Source of the DNA: Micromonospora sp. MH99
GTDB taxonomy: Bacteria > Actinomycetota > Actinomycetes > Mycobacteriales > Micromonosporaceae
Direction: 5' to 3'
DNA length: 64,000 nucleotides
NCBI RefSeq assembly: GCF_021442385.1
Contig: NZ_MUZA01000004.1
Coordinates: 111,902-175,901 of the forward strand
The position numbers and the translations under genes were made by a program. Of this stretch, positions 8,670 through 16,603 are shown piece by piece; position 1 is the first letter of the stretch, and the number at the start of each line of letters is the position of its first letter. The notes beneath the pieces were generated by a model that made no database searches, was not told where the DNA came from, and was given only the letters and a program-made list of their open reading frames with translations.

Positions 8670-9580
8670 CGACACCGGTTGTCGGAATCGACATCGGCGG
8701 CACCAAGACGGCGGCCGCGCTCGTCGACCGGACCGGGCGGGTGCTGGAGCGCCGCGAGGCGCCCACCCCGGCCCGGTCCGGGCCCGAGGCCGTGCTGGAC
8801 GTCGCCGCCCGGCTGGCCACGGATCTGCTCGGCGCGACCGCCGGACCGTTGGGCGTGGGCACCGCCGGCACGGTCGATCCCGCGACCGGCAGCATCCGGT
8901 ACGCCACCGACAGCTTGCCCGGCTGGACGGGCATCCCGGTCGCCGACGAGCTGGCCACCCGGCTGGGTCGCGACGTGCGCGTCACCAACGACGTGAACGC
9001 CGCCGCGCTCGGCGAAAGCTGGGCCGGCGCCGGACGGGACCGCGCCCACGTCCTGCTGGTGGCCGTCGGCACCGGGTTGGGTGGGGCGATCATCCGCGAC
9101 GACCGGGTCGAGGCCGGCGCCCGCGGGGCAGCCGGCGAGGTGGGGCATCTGCCCGCCCCGGGCGCCGAACGACTGCGGTGCGGATGCGGCCGCCACGGGC
9201 ACCTGGAGGCGATCGCCTCCGGCAGCGGGCTGGCCGCCGCGTACGCCATCGAGACCGGCATCCATGTCACCGGGCGGACCGTTGCCGAGCGCGCCGCGAC
9301 CGGAGACGGCGCCGCCCAGCGGGTCGTGGAACGGGCCGGAGCCGTCCTCGGCGCGACCCTGGCGGGATTGGTGGCGCTGCTCGATCCGGACGCTGTCCTG
9401 GTGGCCGGCGGAGCGGCCGGTTCCCTGCTGCCCGCCGCTTCGGCCGCCTACTCGGCCGAGGTGCCCGCCGGCTGGGCCGACGTTCCGCTCCTGCCCGCCA
9501 CGCTGGGCACCGACGCCGTCCTCGTCGGGGCCGCCCGACTGGCCATCGACCGACCCCACATCGAAGGGACCAACAGGTGA
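8666..9580 (+). CDS. ROK family sugar kinase (probable N-acetylmannosamine/N-acetylglucosamine kinase)
   Basis: 304-aa ASKHA-fold kinase that would phosphorylate the imported sugar at C6 with ATP. Phosphate-1 motif GIDIGGTKTAAAL is at residues 7-19; the catalytic Asp is in TNDVNAAALGE; the second phosphate site is VAVGTGLGGAII. The sugar-contacting GEVGH and the zinc motif CGCGRHGHLE follow; the third zinc Cys of the consensus CxCGxxGC is His here, a variant also known in actinobacterial ROK kinases. It overlaps the upstream permease and downstream nanE by four bases each. The NanE neighbour favours ManNAc as substrate over glucose. Confidence 0.85.
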   Translation: MTTPVVGIDIGGTKTAAALVDRTGRVLERREAPTPARSGPEAVLDVAARLATDLLGATAGPLGVGTAGTVDPATGSIRYATDSLPGWTGIPVADELATRLGRDVRVTNDVNAAALGESWAGAGRDRAHVLLVAVGTGLGGAIIRDDRVEAGARGAAGEVGHLPAPGAERLRCGCGRHGHLEAIASGSGLAAAYAIETGIHVTGRTVAERAATGDGAAQRVVERAGAVLGATLAGLVALLDPDAVLVAGGAAGSLLPAASAAYSAEVPAGWADVPLLPATLGTDAVLVGAARLAIDRPHIEGTNR

Positions 9581-10290
9581 ACGTGCTCGACGACCTGGCC
9601 GGCGGGCTGGTGGTGTCCTGCCAGCCGCTGCCCGACGACCCGGGCGATCCGATGCGGGATCCGTACGTCCAGGCACGGGTGGCGGCCGCTGTGGTACGCG
9701 GCGGCGCCGTGGCGGTCCGGGTCAACGGACCGGACGACGTCCGAACCGTTCGCGCTGCCGTCGACGTTCCGGTGATCGGGCTGTACAAGCATGGCGCCGA
9801 GGACGTCTTCATCACCCCCACCGCGGCCCACGCGCTCGAGGTGGCCCTGGCCGGGGCGGAGATCGTCGCGATCGACGCCACCGACCGCCCCCGGCCGGAC
9901 GGCCGCGCCTTCGCCGACACGGTCCGCGTGCTCCGCGAACGGACCGACGCACTGATCCTGGCAGACGTCGCCACCGCCGCCGAGGGCGTCGCAGCCGTCG
10001 AGGCCGGCGCGGACGCCGTCGCCACCACGCTGTCCGGTTACACACCGGCCAGCCCACCGACCGACGGGCCCGACCTCGGGCTCGTGGAGCGACTCGTCGC
10101 ACTGCTGCCCGTTCCGGTCATCGCCGAAGGGCGGTACCGCAACACGGAACAGATCGGCCAGGCCTTCGAGGCAGGTGCCCACGCGGTGGTGATGGGCAAC
10201 GCCGTCACCTCACCGCTCTGGATCACCCGCCGGCTCGTGCCGGCCACCCCCCGCGCGGCGAGCGCACCGAAACAGAGGAGTGAGCGATGA
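9577..10290 (+). CDS. nanE: N-acetylmannosamine-6-phosphate 2-epimerase
   Basis: 237-aa TIM-barrel enzyme converting ManNAc-6-phosphate to GlcNAc-6-phosphate, the entry to the Nag pathway. Visible family motifs are GLVVSCQPLPDDPGDPMRDP at the N-terminus, PVIGLYKHG with the catalytic Lys, TLSGYT, and PVIAEGRYRNTEQ with the catalytic Glu, followed by the phosphate-binding VVMGNAVTSPLWIT. The start is GTG at 9577, overlapping the kinase stop as GTGA; the stop overlaps the next ATG. No sialic-acid lyase (nanA) is present in this locus, which suggests ManNAc released from a polymer rather than from sialic acid. Confidence 0.9.
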   Translation: MNVLDDLAGGLVVSCQPLPDDPGDPMRDPYVQARVAAAVVRGGAVAVRVNGPDDVRTVRAAVDVPVIGLYKHGAEDVFITPTAAHALEVALAGAEIVAIDATDRPRPDGRAFADTVRVLRERTDALILADVATAAEGVAAVEAGADAVATTLSGYTPASPPTDGPDLGLVERLVALLPVPVIAEGRYRNTEQIGQAFEAGAHAVVMGNAVTSPLWITRRLVPATPRAASAPKQRSER

Positions 10291-11942
10291 GAAGACGCAC
10301 CCTTCTGGCCACCGGCATGGCCGGGCTGAGCACCGTGGCCGTGGGCCGGCCCGCATTCGCCGGGCCTGCGGTCACCGGGCCCGGCAAGCGGCAGCTGACC
10401 GTGGCGCTGGTCCCGTTGGACGACCGGCCCGTCAACACGTACGCGGCGCAGATGACCGCGGCCAGCGCCGGCGCCCGGGTGCAGCTGCCGCCACGGGAGA
10501 CGCTGGGCCGCTTCTTCACCCCCGGCGACGGCGCCGCCATCGCCCGCTGGCTCGGCACCACGACCAGCGTCGACGGGTACGTGATCTCGGTCAGCATGCT
10601 CGCGTACGGCGGCCTGATCGCCTCCCGCACCGCCGCCCCGACGCTGGCCGCCGCCCTGGCGAACCTGGCCGCGATCCGCACCCTGCGCTCCACCCGGCCG
10701 GAGGCGGTGATCGAGGTGCACGACACCATCCAGCGCCTCGCCATCACCAGCACGGGCACGGAGCTGGATCGGTACCGCGACCTGCTCGTCTCCTGGGCGA
10801 AGCTCTACGACCAGGTGACGAACCTCGGGCAGGAGGAGCTGCGCGCCCAGCTCGACACCGTTCGGGCCCAGATCCCCGACCAGGTCGTCGAGGACTATCT
10901 GGCCGCCCGGGCCCGTAACCACCAGGTCAACCGGCTCATGGTCGAGTGGGTCGCCGACGGCACCATCAATCACCTCGTGCTCTCCGAGGACGACACCGCG
11001 CCGGTGGGCCTGGCCCGGGCCGAGCGGGTGGAGCTGGAGGCGCTCGTCGACGAACTCGGCGTCAGCGACCGGGTGGAGATCTTCCCCGGTGCCGACGAGG
11101 TCAACGCGCTGCTGGTCGCGCGGGTGGTCGCGGCCGGCACCGGCCCCACCTACCGGGTGGAGTACGCCGGCGTCTCCGGTGAGGACTGGACCGCACAGCT
11201 GGAGGGCATTCCGTTCGCGGAGAACATCCGGCGGCACGTCACCTCGGTCGGAGGACGGGTCGTCAGCCGCGACGCGGACATCGTGCTCGCCGTGAACACC
11301 CCCTCGACGGCACCGGGGCAACGGGCCGCCGACCTGGACGCCTTCGTCGGACGGATCGGCAAGCTGCTGGCCGCCGGCACCCCGCTGATCGTGGTGGACC
11401 CGCTCATCGTGAACAAGGCCGACCACGACCTGGTAGCGCGGATGGAGAGCCACCTGGACCTCGCGGCGCTGCTGTCGTACTCGGGGTGGAACACCGGTGG
11501 TAACGCGCTCGGCCTGGCGCTCAGCCACGGCACCGCCCGGTGGGCGTACCTGCGCGCCTCCGGCAGCGGGTTCGGCGTGCCCGACCTGCGCGCGCCGGGC
11601 CAGGCGCACGCCGAGTACCTGCTCTACCGGTTCGTCAAGGACGACCCGTGGAAGAACATCGTGCAGGTCGAGGCGTACGCGCACGCACGGGCGCGGGGCT
11701 GGGACCCGCTTGCGCTCACGCCCGAGCAGAAGACCTACTTCGACGGCTGGGTCAGGGAACGGCTGGTACCCGTGACCGAGCGGTACTTCGCCGACCACTT
11801 CGCCGGGCACCGCATCGTGCTGGGTCGCCGTGGCGCGAAGACGTTCACGGCGACCCTCACCCGCTTCGAGTCGGCGCGTGTCGAGCTGCCGTGGGACCGG
11901 CTCTTCGAGGTGATCCTCGAACCTCGGCTGCAACTGGCCTGA
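10287..11942 (+). CDS. Exported DUF4127 family protein
   Basis: 551-aa protein. The N-terminus RRRTLLATGMAGLS followed by a hydrophobic stretch and AFA-G is a twin-arginine signal, so it acts outside the cytoplasm in folded form. Family hallmarks (PF13552) are VPLDDRPVNTYAAQ at about residue 43, VSMLAYGGLIASR, LVLSEDDTAPVG, PGADEVNALLVAR and SGWNTGGNALGLALSHGTA. These conserved acidic and Asn residues look like an active site, but I know of no established reaction. It is coupled by ATGA to nanE and ends the operon, which links it to extracellular processing of a ManNAc- or GlcNAc-containing substrate (inference). Confidence 0.85.
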   Translation: MRRRTLLATGMAGLSTVAVGRPAFAGPAVTGPGKRQLTVALVPLDDRPVNTYAAQMTAASAGARVQLPPRETLGRFFTPGDGAAIARWLGTTTSVDGYVISVSMLAYGGLIASRTAAPTLAAALANLAAIRTLRSTRPEAVIEVHDTIQRLAITSTGTELDRYRDLLVSWAKLYDQVTNLGQEELRAQLDTVRAQIPDQVVEDYLAARARNHQVNRLMVEWVADGTINHLVLSEDDTAPVGLARAERVELEALVDELGVSDRVEIFPGADEVNALLVARVVAAGTGPTYRVEYAGVSGEDWTAQLEGIPFAENIRRHVTSVGGRVVSRDADIVLAVNTPSTAPGQRAADLDAFVGRIGKLLAAGTPLIVVDPLIVNKADHDLVARMESHLDLAALLSYSGWNTGGNALGLALSHGTARWAYLRASGSGFGVPDLRAPGQAHAEYLLYRFVKDDPWKNIVQVEAYAHARARGWDPLALTPEQKTYFDGWVRERLVPVTERYFADHFAGHRIVLGRRGAKTFTATLTRFESARVELPWDRLFEVILEPRLQLA

Positions 11943-12170
11943 CCGGTAGCCGACCCCGCACATCGGACGCTGCCGAGATGCCGGACGAGCCTGATGGCCG
12001 ACCGGCATCTCGGCACGCACGAGCGGCGGTAGGCGGCGAGTTCTGCCCACCGGGTCGGGATGTCAGGTGGAGCCGATGGCGTCCCTCCGGCACGATGCCG
12101 GAATGATGCTGCTGGTCGCCGCCGGCGACATCGTCGGCGTCCAATGACCACGACCGAAAGATCCACTGCT

Positions 12171-13160
12171 ATGGCCCGCACCACACCTGCGCGTCCCCTG
12201 GACATCAGCGCGCTCTTCCCCGAACTGCGGGACCATTCCACGACCACTACCCGCCTGCATCCCCGGCCTGGCGCTCCGACCGTCAGGGACAGCTCGGTCG
12301 GCGGACCGCTGCTGTGGCCGGCCGACGAGGAATGGCCGGTCTGCGACGACGCGGGCGCGCACGAGCCGTACAACCTGACCACCCCGGCCGCCCTGCGCCG
12401 CCGGCGGGAGATCTTCGCGACCGCAGAGGCCCGGGAGCCACTGGCGGGTGGGGACTTCCTGACTGCGAAGGAGCGGGCCGAGCTCGATGCGGCCGACGCT
12501 CTGGACCTGGACGACCTGATCGAGGATCCGATCCCGCTGGTCCCGGTCGCGCAGCTGTACCAGCGAGATATCCCGGACTACGCCGGTCCGGACGCCACCG
12601 ACCTGCTCCAGGTGCTGTGGTGCCCGGTGGACCATTCGGATCGGCACTACAGCCCTCGCGTCTTCCTCTACTGGCGCGACAGCTCCGCCGTCGGCCCGCT
12701 GCTCGAAGCGCCCCCCGAGCCGCCGGTGATCAGCGACATGTACCTGCCGGTTCCGTGCGTGGTGCACCCCGAGCAGGTCCGTGAGTACCAGTACGCCGAT
12801 CTGCTCCCCGATGACCTACGCGAGCGGCTCGACGAGTGGGACGACGACGAGGACGACAGCCGTCCCCACTATCAGAGCGACTTGTCGTTGGCGCCGGGAT
12901 GGAAGGTCGGCGGGTACGCGAACTGGTCGCTGACCGATCCGTACCCGATGGACTGTGCTGCCTGCGGCACCGCGATGACGATGGTCTTCGCCGCGGACTC
13001 GGGCGACTGGAACGGCATCCACTGCAGCTGGCGCCCGCTCGAGGAGAACCCGACCGCGTCCCCGGACATCGTCGGTGTGCAGATCGGGCGCGGCTACTCG
13101 CTGTACACCTTCCGCTGCCCCGGATCATTCGATCATCCCCCGGCCACCGCTATGCAGTGA
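12171..13160 (+). CDS. YwqG/DUF1963-like protein
   Basis: About 329 aa, soluble, acidic (for example the DEWDDDEDD stretch). SSVGGPLLWPADEEWPVC near residue 42 and VPVAQLYQRDIPDYAGPDATDLLQVLWCP resemble the YwqG/DUF1963 beta-rich fold; function of that family is unknown. A C-terminal CAACG knuckle and an HCSWRP segment could bind a metal. The start is uncertain: ATG 12144 and ATG 12171 are both in frame, and 12171 was chosen because GAAAG lies about ten bases before it and homolog-like sequence begins there. It converges on the reductase gene, overlapping its end by 11 bp. Confidence 0.6.
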   Translation: MARTTPARPLDISALFPELRDHSTTTTRLHPRPGAPTVRDSSVGGPLLWPADEEWPVCDDAGAHEPYNLTTPAALRRRREIFATAEAREPLAGGDFLTAKERAELDAADALDLDDLIEDPIPLVPVAQLYQRDIPDYAGPDATDLLQVLWCPVDHSDRHYSPRVFLYWRDSSAVGPLLEAPPEPPVISDMYLPVPCVVHPEQVREYQYADLLPDDLRERLDEWDDDEDDSRPHYQSDLSLAPGWKVGGYANWSLTDPYPMDCAACGTAMTMVFAADSGDWNGIHCSWRPLEENPTASPDIVGVQIGRGYSLYTFRCPGSFDHPPATAMQ

Positions 13161-14085
13161 CGCTGCCTCCCACCTCGGTGAACGCGGCGGCGTGGTCGGT
13201 GGCCCACTGCCGGAATGTTCCCGGTGGTCTCCCGAGTTGGTCGGACACCGTCGAGGTGACGTGTGCGGGCTGTCCCATCGTCGCGTTCCATGCGGCCAGC
13301 AGCATGTCCGCCGCCGAGCGCGAGGACTCCGGGGTCTGACGCCGGAATTCGTCGGGTGGTAGTTCCTCGAACGTGATCGCGCGGCCCAGCACGTCGCCGA
13401 TGATGCTCACCTGTTCGGCCTGACTGAGCGACTCGGGGCCGGTCAGGACATAGTCACCGCCGGCGTGCCCGTCTTCGTACAGGGTTCGTGCGACGACCGC
13501 GGTGACGTCCCGGTCGTCCACGGGGGCTGTCTCTGCCGCGCCGTACGGCCAGCGGACCACGCCGTCCGAGCGGATGGAGGCGGCCCACCAGAACAGGGCG
13601 TTCGATGCGAACATCCCTGGTCGAATGATCGTCGATTCGAGTCCGCTGGCCGCGATGAGTTGCTCGATCTCGGCGTGCAGCGCTGCCATCGGGTTCGGTT
13701 GCTGGAAGAACGGGTGCGGGGTCCGGTGTGGTGCGGACAGGTAGACGACGCGCTGCGCGTGGGCGGCCAGACGATCGATCACGGCGGCTGCGGTCTGCGG
13801 CGGCGCGGTCCAGACGAGGAAGACGGTGCTGACGGCACGTAGTGCGGCGTCGAGCGATTCGGGCACGGTGAGATCGCCGGTGATGACGTCGACGCCGGTG
13901 GGCAGTGTCGCCGCCGACTCGGAGCGACGCACGAGGGCGCGGACCGGCACCCCCGCGTCGGTCAGCTGGTCGACCACGGCGCGGCCGATCCGGCCGGTCG
14001 CCCCCGTGACGAGCACCGGGGATCCGGCTGCGGGTGGCACGGCATCGTGCCGTCGTGCGGCGGCTGTCGGGTTCGTCTGCTTCAT
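13150..14085 (-). CDS. NmrA-like NAD(P)H-binding reductase (atypical SDR)
   Basis: 311-aa Rossmann protein. VLVTGATGRIGRAVVDQL near residue 25 gives the GxxGxxG dinucleotide motif of atypical short-chain dehydrogenases, followed by VRALVRRSES and VITGDLTVPESLDAAL, the adenine-side Asp-Leu motif. No canonical YxxxK is obvious, as expected for the NmrA/TMR-like group. ATG 14085 is preferred to an upstream start that would run into the operator. It is divergent from a TetR regulator with a 57-bp gap holding an inverted repeat, so the TetR protein probably controls it. Substrate unknown. Confidence 0.85.
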   Translation of the reverse strand: MKQTNPTAAARRHDAVPPAAGSPVLVTGATGRIGRAVVDQLTDAGVPVRALVRRSESAATLPTGVDVITGDLTVPESLDAALRAVSTVFLVWTAPPQTAAAVIDRLAAHAQRVVYLSAPHRTPHPFFQQPNPMAALHAEIEQLIAASGLESTIIRPGMFASNALFWWAASIRSDGVVRWPYGAAETAPVDDRDVTAVVARTLYEDGHAGGDYVLTGPESLSQAEQVSIIGDVLGRAITFEELPPDEFRRQTPESSRSAADMLLAAWNATMGQPAHVTSTVSDQLGRPPGTFRQWATDHAAAFTEVGGSVTA

Positions 14086-14100
14086 GGCGCTCAGTAAAAC

Positions 14101-14130
14101 GTTACCGGGTAAATAAAGCAACTCGGTAAC
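14101..14130. promoter_or_regulatory. Candidate TetR operator between the reductase and regulator genes
   Basis: GTTACCG at 14101-14107 and CGGTAAC at 14124-14130 form a perfect inverted repeat 16 bp apart. The left arm also lies in a compact palindrome TTACC-G-GGTAA at 14102-14112. The spacing and position between divergent starts fit TetR-family control of both genes. Confidence 0.6.
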
Positions 14131-14142
14131 AAATGCTACTCT

Positions 14143-14757
14143 GTGACAGTGATCGAGTCGGCCGGGCTGCGGGCGCGCAAGAAGCTACGAACGCGGGACG
14201 CCATCGCGGACGCGGCGATCTCCCTGTTTCTGGCGCGCGGGTTCGACCACGTGTCGGTGTCCGACATCGCCGCCGCGGCCGAAGTATCGAAGCCGACGCT
14301 GTTCCGCTACTTCCCGACCAAGGAAGACCTGGTCCTGCACCGTTTTGCCGACCACAAGGGCGAGGCCGCCCGTGTCGTCGACAGCCGAGGTCCCGATGTT
14401 CCCCCGATGACAGCCCTGCACCGGCACTTCCGGGCGGGCCTCGATCGTTTCGAGCCGGTCACCGGCCTCAACGATCATCCCGAGGTGATCGCCTTTCACC
14501 GGCTGGTATTCGCCACCGCGAGCCTGACGGGGCGGCTCACGCAGTACCAGCTCGACGACGAGGCCGCACTGGCCGCCGCCCTCGGCTCGGGCATCGCAGG
14601 GCGACTGCAGGCCGCCCAGGTGGTCGCCGTTCAACGCGTACTCGCCCGGACCAACTGGCAGAAGATCGCCGACGGGCGGACCGCACACGATGTGCAGCCC
14701 GAGGCGATCGCCGACGCCGACCACGCCTTCGCCCAACTGAGCCACGGCAGCATCTAG
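14143..14757 (+). CDS. TetR family transcriptional regulator
   Basis: 204-aa repressor with the canonical N-terminal three-helix HTH: TRDAIADAAISLFLARGFDHVSVSDIAAAAEVSKPTLFRYFPTKEDLV spans about residues 18-65 (quoted motifs: DIAAAAEVSKPTLFRYF, FPTKEDLV). The C-terminal ligand and dimer domain is divergent. The start is GTG 14143. No Shine-Dalgarno is visible before it, so it may be translated from a leaderless transcript. Likely autoregulated through the inverted repeat at 14101-14130. Confidence 0.88.
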   Translation: MTVIESAGLRARKKLRTRDAIADAAISLFLARGFDHVSVSDIAAAAEVSKPTLFRYFPTKEDLVLHRFADHKGEAARVVDSRGPDVPPMTALHRHFRAGLDRFEPVTGLNDHPEVIAFHRLVFATASLTGRLTQYQLDDEAALAAALGSGIAGRLQAAQVVAVQRVLARTNWQKIADGRTAHDVQPEAIADADHAFAQLSHGSI

Positions 14758-14813
14758 TCCGTCACGCCGGCAGCGATCCCGCACGCTCCGCGAGTCGCCG
14801 GCTCACCGGAACG

Positions 14814-15620
14814 TCAGGCTGGTCGGTGGGTGCCGGACGCCAGGTCCGCGCTGTCCGTCAGGCGGTAGACGACGAGCGTCTGCTCGGGCCGCTCGGCGAC
14901 GTGGAACGCGCTGTGCGACACGGTGATCACACCCAGCCGGGGATGCCGTAGGCGCTTGCGGCCCGCGTGGCTGAACTGGATGTCGTACTGCGGCCACCAC
15001 TCGCGCACCTCGGGGCTCGCCTCGCTCAGCTCGGCCACCAGCCGGGCCACGCGGGGGTGGCCGGGATGCCGTCCCGCGATCATCCGCAGCCGCGCCAGGA
15101 CGGCGCGCGCCTCCCACTCCCAGTCGACCAGCACATCGCGAGCGGCGCGGTCGGTGAACATCCAACGCACGACGTTACCGCCCGGCCCGATGCCACCGAA
15201 CAGCTCCGCCGCGGCTTCGTTGATCGCGAGCACGTCGTAACAGATGCCGGTGACGTACGCCGGATTGTCGCCCAGCAACGCCGGAACGCCCGCGACCTCG
15301 GGCGCGACCTGCTCGGGGGCGTCCTCCCCGGGCGTCGTGACCCCACCGGCGAGGCGGTGCAGGTGCTCCTGCTCGGCGGCGGTGAGCCGCAACGCCCGGC
15401 CGAGAGCGTCGAGAACCTGGCCGGAGGGGCGTACGTCGCGCCCCTGTTCGAGATAGGTGAGCCAGGTGGCGCTGATGCCGGCCAGCAGGGCCAGCTCCTC
15501 GCGGCGCAACCCGGGCGTGCGGCGGCGCCCGGTGACCGGCAGGCCCGTCTCGGCCGGAGTCACCCGCTCCCGGCGGCTGCGCAGAAACGCGCCAAGCTCG
15601 GCACTCACCCTAGAACCCAC
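14814..15620 (-). CDS. XRE family regulator with MmyB-like ligand-binding domain
   Basis: 268-aa protein. Residues 1-75 hold a lambda-repressor-like HTH (LGAFLRSRRERVTP, RRTPGLRREELALLAGIS, TWLTYLEQGRDVRPS). The rest matches the MmyB-like transcription-regulator ligand-binding domain: NPAYVTGICYDVLAINEAA, NVVRWMFTD, VARLVAELSEASPEVREWW and a C-terminal VYRLTDS. Such proteins regulate adjacent oxidoreductases and respond to fatty acids or small aromatics in the few known cases. It is divergent from the truncated quinone oxidoreductase at 15693, probably its former target. Start is GTG 15620 with GGAGG upstream; GTG 15608 is an alternative. Confidence 0.88.
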   Translation of the reverse strand: MGSRVSAELGAFLRSRRERVTPAETGLPVTGRRRTPGLRREELALLAGISATWLTYLEQGRDVRPSGQVLDALGRALRLTAAEQEHLHRLAGGVTTPGEDAPEQVAPEVAGVPALLGDNPAYVTGICYDVLAINEAAAELFGGIGPGGNVVRWMFTDRAARDVLVDWEWEARAVLARLRMIAGRHPGHPRVARLVAELSEASPEVREWWPQYDIQFSHAGRKRLRHPRLGVITVSHSAFHVAERPEQTLVVYRLTDSADLASGTHRPA

Positions 15621-15692
15621 CCACCCTGGGACCTCCAGTACCAGAATAAAACGATTCTGGATACCACCTTACCGCCGCGCGAAGGTTGACTC

Positions 15693-16476
15693 ATGCGAGC
15701 TTGGACTGTTGCTTCACATGACGATGACGTACGCCTCCGCGACGTACCGGCGCCCACCCTCCAGGGCGGCGGCGTGCTCGTGGAAGTGCTCGCCGCGCAC
15801 CTTCCGGCGTACACGAAAATGGTGGTCGGTGGTAACCGCGGCGGCCTGCCGGTCCCGCTGATCCTGGGTCCCTCCTGCGTCGCTCGCGTGACCGACGTCG
15901 CGCCCGACGTGTTCCATGTCGCCCCGGGCGACATCGTGCTGGACACCGCGCTGCTGGACGCGGGCGACAACGACGAGATCCTGGTGGGCTGGATCGGTCT
16001 GGGCGGTTCCGGCGCCGGCAGCGAGCGCACGGACCGGATGCGTACGGTGTGGCACGACGGCGTCTTCGCGGAGCGCGCGCTGTGCGCCAAGGAGACGATG
16101 GTCAAGCTGCCCGGTGCGGAGAACTACCCGGACCCGGCCCGCCTGGCGTTCCTGCCGTGGCTCTGCATCGCCGCCTCGGGTCTGCACGCGGCGGGCCCGC
16201 TGGCCGGCCGGGATGTCGCGGTGATCGGCGCGACGGGTCAGCTGGGCGGCGCGGCGGTGCTGGTGGCGCTGGCCGAAGGCGCGGCGACGGTCACGGCGGT
16301 GGGCCGCAACAAGGAGTCGCTCGACCGGTTGGCCGAGCTCAGCCCCCGGGTACGCACCCACCGACTGACCGGCGACCGCGCGACGGACGCGGCGGGAATC
16401 GGCCCGGTGGACGTGGCCCTGGACACCCTCGGCGGAGCGTACGACGGGCCTGGCCTTCGTAGCCCTCGTCCCCTGA
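15693..16476 (+). pseudogene. Truncated zinc-type alcohol dehydrogenase / quinone oxidoreductase
   Basis: The first about 250 codons encode a medium-chain dehydrogenase: MRAWTVASHDDDVRLRDVPAP, a GroES-like domain, then a Rossmann domain with VAVIGATGQLGGAAVLVAL and VDVALDTLGGA. After that point the expected remaining about 100 residues of the cofactor domain are absent. The open frame instead runs on through a strong terminator hairpin and the antisense end of the neighbouring gene to 16769, giving Arg/Pro/Cys-rich text without family similarity. A stop in another frame (TGA at 16474-16476) is probably the native end. I read this as an internal deletion or frameshift near 16440, leaving a non-functional gene. 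Confidence 0.7.
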
Positions 16477-16486
16477 CCGTCGGGTG

Positions 16487-16527
16487 CGGGTGCTGCCAGG
16501 CCCCCCGTGGCCGCCTGGCAGCACCCG
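16487..16527. terminator. Strong hairpin terminator between convergent genes
   Basis: CGGGTGCTGCCAGGC at 16487-16501 pairs perfectly with GCCTGGCAGCACCCG at 16513-16527, a 15-bp stem with an 11-nt loop. No T-run follows, as is common in high-GC actinomycetes. It lies between the dehydrogenase remnant and the end of the minus-strand propeller gene and can serve both. Confidence 0.8.
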
Positions 16528-16603
16528 CTCGGCAACAGACCGGGTACCTCGGTGGGTGCGCCGGGACAGAGGGAAATCCGTACCGATGCGCACTCCCCTT
16601 ACA

